Source of the DNA: an uncultured Plesiomonas sp.
GTDB lineage: Bacteria; Pseudomonadota; Gammaproteobacteria; Enterobacterales; CAMTGL01
Direction of reading: 5' to 3'
NCBI GenBank assembly: GCA_947071955.1
Contig: CAMTGL010000014.1
Span: 1-17,340 of the forward strand
DNA length: 17,340 bases
Positions 1 through 6,865 of this stretch are shown piece after piece. The notes under the pieces are model-generated. The model was not told the origin of the DNA, made no database searches, and worked only from the letters and a program-made list of their open reading frames with translations. A program made the translations under genes and the position numbers. Position 1 is the first letter of the stretch. Each line of letters opens with the position of its first letter.

Positions 1-894
1 GAGCATGACTGAGGTTTTCAGCAAAATGTGACGGGCATGCACTTCGGTCGCCTGCACGCTCTGCTCTTCACCACGTAGCGCATTGACTTTGAGGATATGG
101 AAGCCGACACCGGTACGGAATGGGCCAACCAGTGTTCCGGTGGTGGCATTGGTGATTTTTTCCGCAAACACGGTCGGGATGCTTTGTGGGCGTACCCAGC
201 CTAAGTTACCGCCCTCCAGTGCTTTTGGACCAGAAGAGTTGGCGATCGCCATTTTTGAGAAGTCAGCGCCTTTTTTCAGCTCACGCATAACCTGTTCGGC
301 TTTAGCTTGGGCGGCATCCACTTCACTTTGGGTCGGGTTTTCCGGTAGTGGGATCTGGATGTGGCTCAGGTTGTACTCTTGACCTTTTTGCACTTGCTGA
401 CTGATCTGTTTGGCCAGCGTATCAACCTCTTGCGGCAGGATATTAATCCGGCTGCGCACTTGTGAGTTACGCGCTTCGGTTGCCAACATCTCTTTGCGGA
501 TCTGTTCGCGGTAGTCGGCATAATTGATACCTTGCGATTGCAGATTTTGCTGTAACTGCCCGACACTCAGACGGTTTTGCCCGGCAATGGTTGCAATTGC
601 GCCGTCAAGATCGGCATCGCTGACGCTGATCCCCAGTTTACCGGCCAGTTGCAACTGGATTTGATCCAAAATCAGGCGATCAAGCACCTGATGGCGCAGT
701 GCGGTATCATCCGGCAACTGCTGATTGGCCTGTCGTGCATTCAGTTTCACTGACTGCATCAGGCTGTTGACATCACTTTGTAGTACCACACCGTTATTGA
801 CGATTGCGGCTACCTGATCAATTGATTGCGGGGCGGCAATCACACTGGTACTGACCATTGCCAGCAGTGAAAACCACGTCTTCCAGTTCTTCAT
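1..894 (-). CDS. surA: Periplasmic chaperone / peptidyl-prolyl isomerase SurA (3' end missing)
   Basis: SurA escorts unfolded outer-membrane proteins through the periplasm to the BAM complex. Only the first 298 codons lie in the window; the E. coli protein has about 430, so the second parvulin domain and C-terminal helix are lost off the left edge. The start ATG (892-894) is preceded by GGAAAGG. Residues 1-20 are a Sec signal peptide (MKNWKTW followed by a hydrophobic core ending SVIA/APQ). Residues 21-165 form the chaperone core, beginning SIDQVAAIVNNGVVLQSDV as in E. coli. The first parvulin domain runs about 171-272 (YNLSHIQIPLP, GGNLGWV, VGPFRTGVGFHILKV). The second begins at EVHARHILLKT near 284. 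It lies 96 bp downstream of lptD on the same strand, as in E. coli, so cotranscription is likely. Identification is by recalled similarity along the whole visible length. Confidence 0.96.
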   Translation of the reverse strand, partial: MKNWKTWFSLLAMVSTSVIAAPQSIDQVAAIVNNGVVLQSDVNSLMQSVKLNARQANQQLPDDTALRHQVLDRLILDQIQLQLAGKLGISVSDADLDGAIATIAGQNRLSVGQLQQNLQSQGINYADYREQIRKEMLATEARNSQVRSRINILPQEVDTLAKQISQQVQKGQEYNLSHIQIPLPENPTQSEVDAAQAKAEQVMRELKKGADFSKMAIANSSGPKALEGGNLGWVRPQSIPTVFAEKITNATTGTLVGPFRTGVGFHILKVNALRGEEQSVQATEVHARHILLKTSVML

Positions 895-990
895 TCGCCT
901 TTCCATCCTGCGCTGTGCAGCGTTTAATTAATAAGGTAAATATCTGTTATTGAAGTTAACCGTACACACATCATCCTATGATAGGTGTTA

Positions 991-3291
991 TTAGTTATTC
1001 AATGTAAACGGACGCTGATACGGCAGGATACCACTACCCAACATCTTACCGATACCGGTTGAGTAGTTGTTGCCAAGGCCACGGATCTCAACATTGAATG
1101 AAACAGCATTATCATAGGTGCTGGTTCGCGTGTTGTTGTCGTAACCAATTGTTTTGCGCTCATACATCAGGTTCACCGCCCAGCAGCAGGTATTATATTG
1201 TAACCCCAACAGCTGTTCTGCTGACTGTTTCAAACCGGTATCGTAATAGTATTGGCCGACAACGCCCAATTTATCGGTCACCGGCCATGCCGAAACTAAG
1301 CCCACTTGCGAGATGTTATGGTCATAGTTCTTATTCGGCAAGGCGTTGTTGATGTACTCCTGACTGGCGTAACGGTAGTTGAGTTGTACTAACCGCTCGC
1401 TATCTTTACGGTACTCAACGGCGGTATTGGCCAGTGTAACCTGCTTATCTTGCGGGTCATATTGTAATCCAGCCTTGGCACTCCAGTTCTCATTAAACAA
1501 TATGTTAGACTCGGTGGCCCAGGCAGAAGTTCGCGCTTCATGTTGCGCTTTTTCAGTAATGCGGGGTGCTGACAGGTAATAAATTTGCCCGATAGCGAAG
1601 TTAAAGCGTTCATTAAGGCCCTGATCGAAAATCCGCGTGGTTAAACCGGTAGTGATTTGATTGGCCGATGAGATACGGTCTAAACCGCTGTAACGGCGAT
1701 CACGGAACATCCCCAGATAGTCGAGTTGCAGAGCGGTAGAGTCGTAGTTCCCGATAGCTTTTTGATCAGTATACGGACGATACAAATACTGCACTTGCGG
1801 CTCTAAGGTCTGGGTATAGCCGTTTAGCAGGGCTGTATTTCGCTCTAAGATCATTTTAGCATCGATCTTTCCTTGCGGAATAAAACGCGAAACAGACTCT
1901 TCTAATGCGGAATTAGCGGTATTTTGCGTTGGAATATCTTGTTGATAGTGGGTGGCATACAGTTTACCACTCGCCTCTATGCTGCCCCAGCGGTTGGCCA
2001 GCGGGTAACTGACGCTAGGCTCTAAATGTACCCGTGTTGCTGTCGGCATTATCGGATTATTATTTTCAAAACGCACGATTTGGCCGAACAGGTGGGTATT
2101 GAGTTTCTCATCGAGCAAACTGGTGTTGTAATAGTTAATATCGAGCTGTGGCGAGGTGCGATAGACGCTGGCTACTTGGCTGTCAAAAACCTGAAACTGC
2201 GTGGCAGACAGGTTAACCATCCAGTTTGGATCGGCATAGCCGATGCTGCCGGTTTGGGTGACATAGCCATCAGTTGTGCTGCCGTACGGTGAGTCTAAAT
2301 CATTGAAGTACTGCGGATCACTGACTTTGGTGTAGTTCACATTAAAACGCCACACCTGATTAATTACGCCGCTATGCCCCCAGTAGGTCAGGTAGCGCGA
2401 CTCATCTTGGTATAGTGGATCATTTGCCAGGTAGTCGAATGCAATCGTACCGGCCCCTGGTGTGGTGAGGTAACGGAATTCGGTCATCCACTCGGTTCCG
2501 CGTTTGCTCATATAGCGCGGAGTAATAGTGGCATCATAGTTAGGCGCGATATTCCAGTAGTAGGGAATATCCAGCTGAATACCGTCTTTGTTGGATGTTT
2601 TAAATGCCGGAACTAAAAAACCAGAGCGGCGTTTGTTGCCAAGTGGGATCTGTAGATACGGGGTATAGAAAATCGGCACGCCAGCGACTTGAAAGCGAGC
2701 ATTCCACAACTCGGCCATCTCTTCTTGGCGATCTTGTACCATCGTAGTGGCGGCAATACTCCAACTGTCATCTTCAGGAAGGCAGGTAGTAAAGACGGCA
2801 CTTTTCATGATGTTGTAACGGTTTTCACGCAGTTGCAGCTCTTTGGCCGTGCCACGCCCTTGTTTATCCACAAACTGGTAGCTTGCTTGATCAACATCGG
2901 TATCTTTACTGTCTAAATCTGACCATGCACGCGGCCCTTTTAGACTAATGGTCGGATCAAAATAGTGTACGTTACCGCGGGCGGTCATTTCGCGTTTAAC
3001 CGGCTGGCCATTTTTCAGTTGCTGAGTGACTTCGGCTTCATGTGATGTCAGCTGGCGATTGCCCTGTTCAACATTCACATTTCCCTGATAAAAGGCACGA
3101 TTTGGGTAATCAACATTCGCATCGTCAGACAAAATAGTGACGGTTTGCGTGTTAGGATCACCTTCAATGAGTGGCTTAGTATAGTGCGGTACACCGGATA
3201 AGCATTGGCTGCGCAAATCGGCGTACGAGTGCGGGCTGAACAGTATGGCTCCGATGGTTGAAGCTAAGATTGTCGGAAGAATTTTTTTCAT
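991..3291 (-). CDS. lptD: LPS-assembly outer-membrane protein LptD
   Basis: LptD is the outer-membrane beta-barrel that, with the lipoprotein LptE, inserts lipopolysaccharide into the outer leaflet. The protein has 766 residues against about 784 in E. coli. The chosen start (ATG at 3289-3291) gives a signal peptide, MKKILPTILAS to HSYA, cleaved before DLRSQC at about residue 25. The frame stays open 27 codons further upstream, but that extension does not resemble a leader. The ribosome-binding site is weak. The N-terminal LptA-like domain (about 40-200) contains GNVHY and LKGPRAW; the C-terminal barrel follows and ends in GILPYQRPF. The four cysteines of the family disulphide network are present: C30, C170 and the adjacent pair C702-C703. 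A functional LptD needs the long-range bonds between these. Its folding depends on SurA, encoded just downstream. In E. coli the operon has a sigmaE promoter; I could not identify one here. Confidence 0.97.
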   Translation of the reverse strand: MKKILPTILASTIGAILFSPHSYADLRSQCLSGVPHYTKPLIEGDPNTQTVTILSDDANVDYPNRAFYQGNVNVEQGNRQLTSHEAEVTQQLKNGQPVKREMTARGNVHYFDPTISLKGPRAWSDLDSKDTDVDQASYQFVDKQGRGTAKELQLRENRYNIMKSAVFTTCLPEDDSWSIAATTMVQDRQEEMAELWNARFQVAGVPIFYTPYLQIPLGNKRRSGFLVPAFKTSNKDGIQLDIPYYWNIAPNYDATITPRYMSKRGTEWMTEFRYLTTPGAGTIAFDYLANDPLYQDESRYLTYWGHSGVINQVWRFNVNYTKVSDPQYFNDLDSPYGSTTDGYVTQTGSIGYADPNWMVNLSATQFQVFDSQVASVYRTSPQLDINYYNTSLLDEKLNTHLFGQIVRFENNNPIMPTATRVHLEPSVSYPLANRWGSIEASGKLYATHYQQDIPTQNTANSALEESVSRFIPQGKIDAKMILERNTALLNGYTQTLEPQVQYLYRPYTDQKAIGNYDSTALQLDYLGMFRDRRYSGLDRISSANQITTGLTTRIFDQGLNERFNFAIGQIYYLSAPRITEKAQHEARTSAWATESNILFNENWSAKAGLQYDPQDKQVTLANTAVEYRKDSERLVQLNYRYASQEYINNALPNKNYDHNISQVGLVSAWPVTDKLGVVGQYYYDTGLKQSAEQLLGLQYNTCCWAVNLMYERKTIGYDNNTRTSTYDNAVSFNVEIRGLGNNYSTGIGKMLGSGILPYQRPFTLNN

Positions 3292-3534
3292 ACCGGTATA
3301 GAGGGTCCTACAACCTGAGCGAGCCATAATGCCCGCAAGCAATTGAGCTGAATGCGGAGTATGATAAAGCAATTTGCGTCACTCGGCACATTTATGATTA
3401 TTTGTCTGTGAAAGGCAGTATACCGCGTAAATTGTTGATGAGAAAAATGCTTATTTAGGACAACAACGAGTACAAAAACAGATCTTTTTCGCGAGAATTT
3501 TCAACCACAGTGATGGGGTTTAAGAGGGGCAGGA
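3292..3534. other. Divergent lptD/djlA intergenic region
   Basis: The 243 bp between the two divergent starts must carry promoters for both genes. I found no sigma70 or sigmaE site good enough to call: there are scattered AT-rich hexamers but no convincing pair at 16-18 bp. The strong AGGGGCAGGA ribosome-binding site just before djlA lies at its right end. I see no conserved RNA and no supportable small gene. Confidence 0.5.
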
Positions 3535-4353
3535 ATGCAGTTGTGGGGCAAATTGGTGGGTATTGCATTGGGATCGCTGGCTGGCGGGCCCATTGGTGCT
3601 TTTTTCGGATTGTTAATCGGCCATCAAATTGATAAACGGGTGGCGGCTCAAGCTAATTTTCAGGGCTATTTCAGCAACCAGCAGGCGCGTCAGTCTCTGT
3701 TTTTTCACGCGACATTTTCGACGATGGGGCATTTAACCAAGTCAAAAGGGCGGGTGACGGAAGCTGATATCCAAATGGCGAATGCGATGATGAGCCGGAT
3801 GAACCTGCATGGCGAAGCGCGTAAAGCGGCTCAGGAAGCATTTCGTGATGGCAAGCTGGCCGATTTTCCGCTACGCCAGACATTGCGTGATTTTCGCCGA
3901 GCCTGTTTTGGCCGTTTTGACCTGCTCAAGATGTTTATGGAGATCCAGCTGCAAACGGCGTTTGCCGACGGCTCTTTGCATCCGAGTGAGCGCGATGTTT
4001 TGTATGTGATCGCCGAAGAGCTGGGTTTTTCGCGTAGCCAATTTGAGCAACTGTTATCTATGCTTGAGGGCAGCTCACAATTTCGTGGTGAGCAGGGTTC
4101 ACAGCAAGAGGGCTGGGCCCCACGCAATGCTAATGGCCCGACATTGGCTGATGCCTGTAAAGTGCTGGGTGTTAGCAGCAGTGATGATGATCAAACGGTT
4201 AAGCGTGCCTATCGTAAGCTGATGAATGAACATCACCCCGATAAGCTGGTGGCCAAAGGGCTACCGCCGCAGATGATGGAGTTAGCCAAGCAAAAAGCAC
4301 AGGATATTCAAGCGGCTTATGACCTGATCCGGCGCGAGCGCGGTTTTCGTTAA
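3535..4353 (+). CDS. djlA: Membrane-anchored DnaJ-like co-chaperone DjlA
   Basis: DjlA is a type III J-domain protein that stimulates DnaK at the inner membrane; in E. coli its overexpression induces capsule genes through the Rcs pathway. It has 272 residues, the usual size. Residues 1 to about 30 form the single transmembrane anchor (MQLWGKLVGIALGS and GAFFGLLIGH), rich in glycines as expected for the dimerising TM segment. The middle TerB-like region contains FFHATFSTMGHLTKSKGRVT and FADGSLHPSERDVLYVIAEE. The C-terminal J domain (about 205-272) has the essential HPD at 234-236 within NEHHPDKL and ends AAYDLIRRERGFR. The start is supported by AGGGGCAGGA seven bases upstream. It diverges from lptD as in E. 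coli. Its stop codon overlaps that of the convergent diguanylate cyclase gene, leaving no space for a terminator between them. Confidence 0.96.
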   Translation: MQLWGKLVGIALGSLAGGPIGAFFGLLIGHQIDKRVAAQANFQGYFSNQQARQSLFFHATFSTMGHLTKSKGRVTEADIQMANAMMSRMNLHGEARKAAQEAFRDGKLADFPLRQTLRDFRRACFGRFDLLKMFMEIQLQTAFADGSLHPSERDVLYVIAEELGFSRSQFEQLLSMLEGSSQFRGEQGSQQEGWAPRNANGPTLADACKVLGVSSSDDDQTVKRAYRKLMNEHHPDKLVAKGLPPQMMELAKQKAQDIQAAYDLIRRERGFR

Positions 4354-6422
4354 ACGCAACGGACAGATGTTTGGGCCGGTGGATGTTGTGACTCAGAGTC
4401 TGGTGATTGTACAAAACAGTGTCGGCCACGTTGTTTGGCACGGTATAGCGCTTTATCTGCGGTGTGATAGAGTTCGGTAATGGTACGATGTGCTCCGCTG
4501 GCATAGCCGGCAGAAAAGGTGAGTAGACCGAACGGTGAGCCTCGGTGTGGAATGGCTAGCTGCTCGGTGATATTCATCAGCTCATTGATCAGTTCGGTTA
4601 ACTCTTGCTGCTGTACGGCTGGAATTAATACGGCGAACTCTTCCCCGCCCATACGCGCTACAGTACAGTTGTGCATGCAGTTTCTCAGGGCGATAGAGAA
4701 GCTGCGTAAACACTCATCACCGGCCGGATGACCGTAGATATCGTTGAAGGCTTTAAAAGAGTCTATATCAATTAGGATCAGGCCCGGTGAAGTGGGCTCT
4801 TCCATCATCTGTAGGATAATTTGATCGAAATAACGGCGATTGTAGAGGCCGGTTAGCGGATCATGATAAGAGAGATCAAGCAGGCGCTGATTGGCCTCAT
4901 TGAGTGCTTGTGTGCGCTCTTGTACCTGATTATCGAGCGAAAGATTGAGATGTCGCAGGTCTTGTTCGCTCTGAAAACGGGCCAGTAGGCTGGCTACCAC
5001 CGCTGTAAAGAGGTGCAAAATAGTTTGCTGGTGGCTGGTCATCACCCGTCGGCTAAGTAGGTTATCGGCAAAAATCGCCCCGAAAAAACGCCCGCCGTGC
5101 CACAGACCGGCACTTAAATGCCAGCCGATGCCGATCAGGTGGTTATCGTTAAACAGAGGAGCATCCCGCCGAACGGTGAAGTAATCTTGCACTGTCAGCA
5201 TTGGGGTGATAACTGGATCAGCATAAGGATCAATTTGTAGGTGGTGTTCATCACGCAGATTACCCTGTTCATCACAACCATAGGTGCCGCATAACATGTG
5301 AGTGTTTTGATCCCACAACACCACAGCCGCCCGATCAACACCCAGTGTTTTCACTTTCTCTACCGCCACCTTACATGCCAGCAGGATATTATCGGTTTCG
5401 GCCATTGCCAGCAGCCCTTCATGCAAAAAGCGCAGCTGTTTTTCGCGCAACATTTGTACCAGCACCGAGGAAACCATCCGCCCGAAGGTGATCAGTAATA
5501 CTTGTTGCGCGGCGGTTAGTGGGCGTTGTGAAATCAGGTTATCAAGCGCAAACCAAGCTATTGGGCCGTTCTCATCGCGCAGGATTAGCATGGCGTTCCA
5601 GCCAACCCCGACAATTTCGTGTTGGGTGTACAGCGGGGCGTTCTCTTTGATCACCAGCTCTTGGTCTTGGCTGCGCAGCGCATCATTGAAGATATCTGTT
5701 TGATCTCGGTAGCTGTAGATAATACTGCGCTCATCGGCGGTATTGCCGTTGCTATCGGTACCAAATGTCCCCTGTACTTGGCCGGTGGCCGGATCGTACA
5801 GCATCAGTGCGCTGCGACAACCGGGCAGGATGCAGCGCAACTGCTCTACGGCCAACTGGTAGAGTTCATCGAGCTCACGGCACAACACCATGGCACTCAT
5901 CAGCTGTTGCAGTTCCCGAATGGTATTGACTTGGTTGCGCAGATCATTGAGCTGTTTGGCTAGCATGGCCTCTTGCAGATCGCGTTTGGCACGATCTGCA
6001 CAGTTTTGCGTTTCAGTTTGGTGTTTTTGCAGCAGTTGGCCGAAAAACAGTAGAGCACAAACTTGGGTGGAAGGGTCTTGCTCTTTAGACTGTGCATTGT
6101 TGGTCTTCCAGACCAAAATCTGCGTGTTCTGATCACTGCCACTTAAACGGCAGATTTGCAGGGAAGGATCGTCGGTAAAGGTTTGCCAGATGCCATCTTG
6201 TGTCAGTTGGTGGATATGTATGATCAGCGCACAATGGCTAAATGTCGTGTCGTATGGTTCGGTTGACGGCCAGCTATCAAGCAGTTTTGGATCTTCCCGC
6301 CCGTTGAACAGCCAGCACTGATCTGCATTCAATAAGAGTGCTAATTCGGGCAGAGCCAAATCAATCAGTGAGCGTTGATCGTGGGCAAAAATCCATTGCT
6401 GTAGCATACCGTGCGGGATCAT
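4350..6422 (-). CDS. GAF-GAF-GGDEF diguanylate cyclase
   Basis: A predicted cytoplasmic diguanylate cyclase of 690 residues that would make cyclic di-GMP from two GTP. The GGDEF domain spans about 516-675, with HDPLTGLYNRR at 520, metal-binding LILIDIDSFKAFNDIYGH and the active-site loop GGEEF at 592-596; all look intact. The inhibitory I-site RxxD, expected five residues before GGEEF, is absent (MHNC occupies it), so product inhibition there is unlikely. Upstream are two GAF domains of one subtype: about 181-325 (GTFGTDSNGN, APLY, VGVGWN, LDNLISQR) and 335-485 (GTYGCDEQGN, APLF, IGIGWH, ADNLLSRR), clearly an internal duplication. Residues 1-135 may be a third, degenerate GAF. Helical, probably coiled-coil stretches (135-180, 483-516) join the parts. 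No transmembrane segment is visible. AAGGAT precedes the ATG. The ligand is unknown, and I recognise no specific orthologue name. Confidence 0.93.
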   Translation of the reverse strand: MIPHGMLQQWIFAHDQRSLIDLALPELALLLNADQCWLFNGREDPKLLDSWPSTEPYDTTFSHCALIIHIHQLTQDGIWQTFTDDPSLQICRLSGSDQNTQILVWKTNNAQSKEQDPSTQVCALLFFGQLLQKHQTETQNCADRAKRDLQEAMLAKQLNDLRNQVNTIRELQQLMSAMVLCRELDELYQLAVEQLRCILPGCRSALMLYDPATGQVQGTFGTDSNGNTADERSIIYSYRDQTDIFNDALRSQDQELVIKENAPLYTQHEIVGVGWNAMLILRDENGPIAWFALDNLISQRPLTAAQQVLLITFGRMVSSVLVQMLREKQLRFLHEGLLAMAETDNILLACKVAVEKVKTLGVDRAAVVLWDQNTHMLCGTYGCDEQGNLRDEHHLQIDPYADPVITPMLTVQDYFTVRRDAPLFNDNHLIGIGWHLSAGLWHGGRFFGAIFADNLLSRRVMTSHQQTILHLFTAVVASLLARFQSEQDLRHLNLSLDNQVQERTQALNEANQRLLDLSYHDPLTGLYNRRYFDQIILQMMEEPTSPGLILIDIDSFKAFNDIYGHPAGDECLRSFSIALRNCMHNCTVARMGGEEFAVLIPAVQQQELTELINELMNITEQLAIPHRGSPFGLLTFSAGYASGAHRTITELYHTADKALYRAKQRGRHCFVQSPDSESQHPPAQTSVRCV

Positions 6423-6684
6423 CTCATATCCTTAAGACCGAGCGGAGCAATAGCATCATACAAATCATACAGAGAGTCGATTACTGTATGGAATTTGATG
6501 CTGATTTTGAGCGGTAAGTCGATTTTTTTCGTGTTTATTTCAGAACATAGTGTTTCATATGTGGGGTGGTATTTTCATCTGGCAGTGGTTTATTTTTGCG
6601 ATTATTTGGAGTGGCTCGGCCAATAGATTGGTGAATTCTGTGGTGATGACCTAAAAAGGTGCGTTACAACCGTGGGGATTAAAG
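6423..6684. other. AT-rich divergent intergenic region upstream of the thi promoter
   Basis: This 262-bp stretch separates the diguanylate cyclase start from the thi promoter; no protein gene is credible between 6423 and 6865. On the minus strand it should hold the cyclase promoter. TATGAT at 6464-6469 is a possible -10 box, but the hexamer 18 bp upstream (6488-6493, TTCCAT) is a poor -35, so I do not call it. The ribosome-binding site of the cyclase, AAGGAT, lies at the left end. No repeat or conserved RNA is visible until the thi promoter and riboswitch. Confidence 0.5.
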
Positions 6685-6713
6685 TTGGCGGATCAGCCGC
6701 TTGAGATTACAAT
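6685..6713 (+). promoter_or_regulatory. Sigma70-like promoter of the thiBPQ transcript
   Basis: TTGGCG at 6685-6690 (4 of 6 against TTGACA) and TACAAT at 6708-6713 (5 of 6 against TATAAT) are separated by exactly 17 bp. Initiation about seven bases after the -10 box would fall at 6719-6721, which is where helix P1 of the riboswitch begins. The spacing and this coincidence are the evidence; no start site has been measured. Confidence 0.6.
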
Positions 6714-6720
6714 GGCGCGT

Positions 6721-6795
6721 TCTCAACGGGGTGCCTTGTGGCTGAGATAACACCCGTCGAACCTGATCCGGTTAATACCGGCGGAGGGATTGGGG
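6721..6795 (+). ncRNA. TPP riboswitch aptamer (THI box)
   Basis: The thiamine pyrophosphate aptamer controls thiamine genes in cis. The invariant blocks are present in order: GGGGTGCC (6728-6735), CTGAGATAA (6742-6750), ACCCG, GAACCTGATCCGG (6759-6771), TTAATACCGGCGGAGGGA (6772-6789). Helices can be assigned by eye. P1 is UCUCAA (6721-6726) with UUGGGG (6790-6795). P2 is CGGG (6727-6730) with CCCG (6753-6756). P3 is GCC/GGC closing UUGU. The P5-type hairpin is CCGG-UUAAUA-CCGG (6768-6781). It leads into thiB, so high TPP should shut off the importer. No terminator follows it, so control is probably at translation. Confidence 0.95.
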
Positions 6796-6838
6796 ATTGC
6801 TGCCGGTATTTACCTGCGGCCACCAAAACCTTTGCCGA

Positions 6839-6859
6839 CTCCAACAAGGTTGTAAGGAG
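6839..6859 (+). promoter_or_regulatory. Predicted expression platform: anti-SD hairpin over the thiB ribosome-binding site
   Basis: CUCC (6839-6842) can pair with GGAG (6856-6859), the core of the thiB Shine-Dalgarno sequence AAGGAG, with an inner helix ACA/UGU (6844-6846 with 6851-6853). CUCCAA (6839-6844) is also complementary over six pairs, one of them G-U, to UUGGGG (6790-6795), the 3' strand of aptamer helix P1. The two states exclude each other: TPP-bound P1 frees CUCC to block the ribosome site, while without TPP the P1 strand captures CUCC and frees it. The pairings are visible; the mechanism is inferred. Confidence 0.6.
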
Positions 6860-6865
6860 CGCAAA

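Noticed and set aside
3292..3372. 27-residue N-terminal extension of LptD
   Set aside because: Starting at 3372 would bury a clear signal peptide behind an unrelated polar segment. MKKILPT at 3291 matches the E. coli N-terminus, although its ribosome-binding site is weak.
5619..5963. 114-codon reading frame antisense to the diguanylate cyclase
   Set aside because: It is opposite the first GAF domain, has no ribosome-binding site and shows no family resemblance.
6464..6493. Promoter of the diguanylate cyclase gene
   Set aside because: The TATGAT -10 box is reasonable but the hexamer 18 bp upstream, TTCCAT, matches only two of six -35 positions.
6411..6626. 71-codon hydrophobic reading frame on the plus strand, upstream of the thi promoter
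   Set aside because: It begins inside the cyclase coding region with no ribosome-binding site and resembles no family; AT-rich intergenic DNA explains its composition.
6797..6865. Upstream TTG start that would lengthen ThiB by 23 residues
   Set aside because: It starts directly after the aptamer and inside the predicted expression platform, lacks a ribosome-binding site, and would put non-leader sequence before the signal peptide. GTG 6866 has AAGGAG in the right place.
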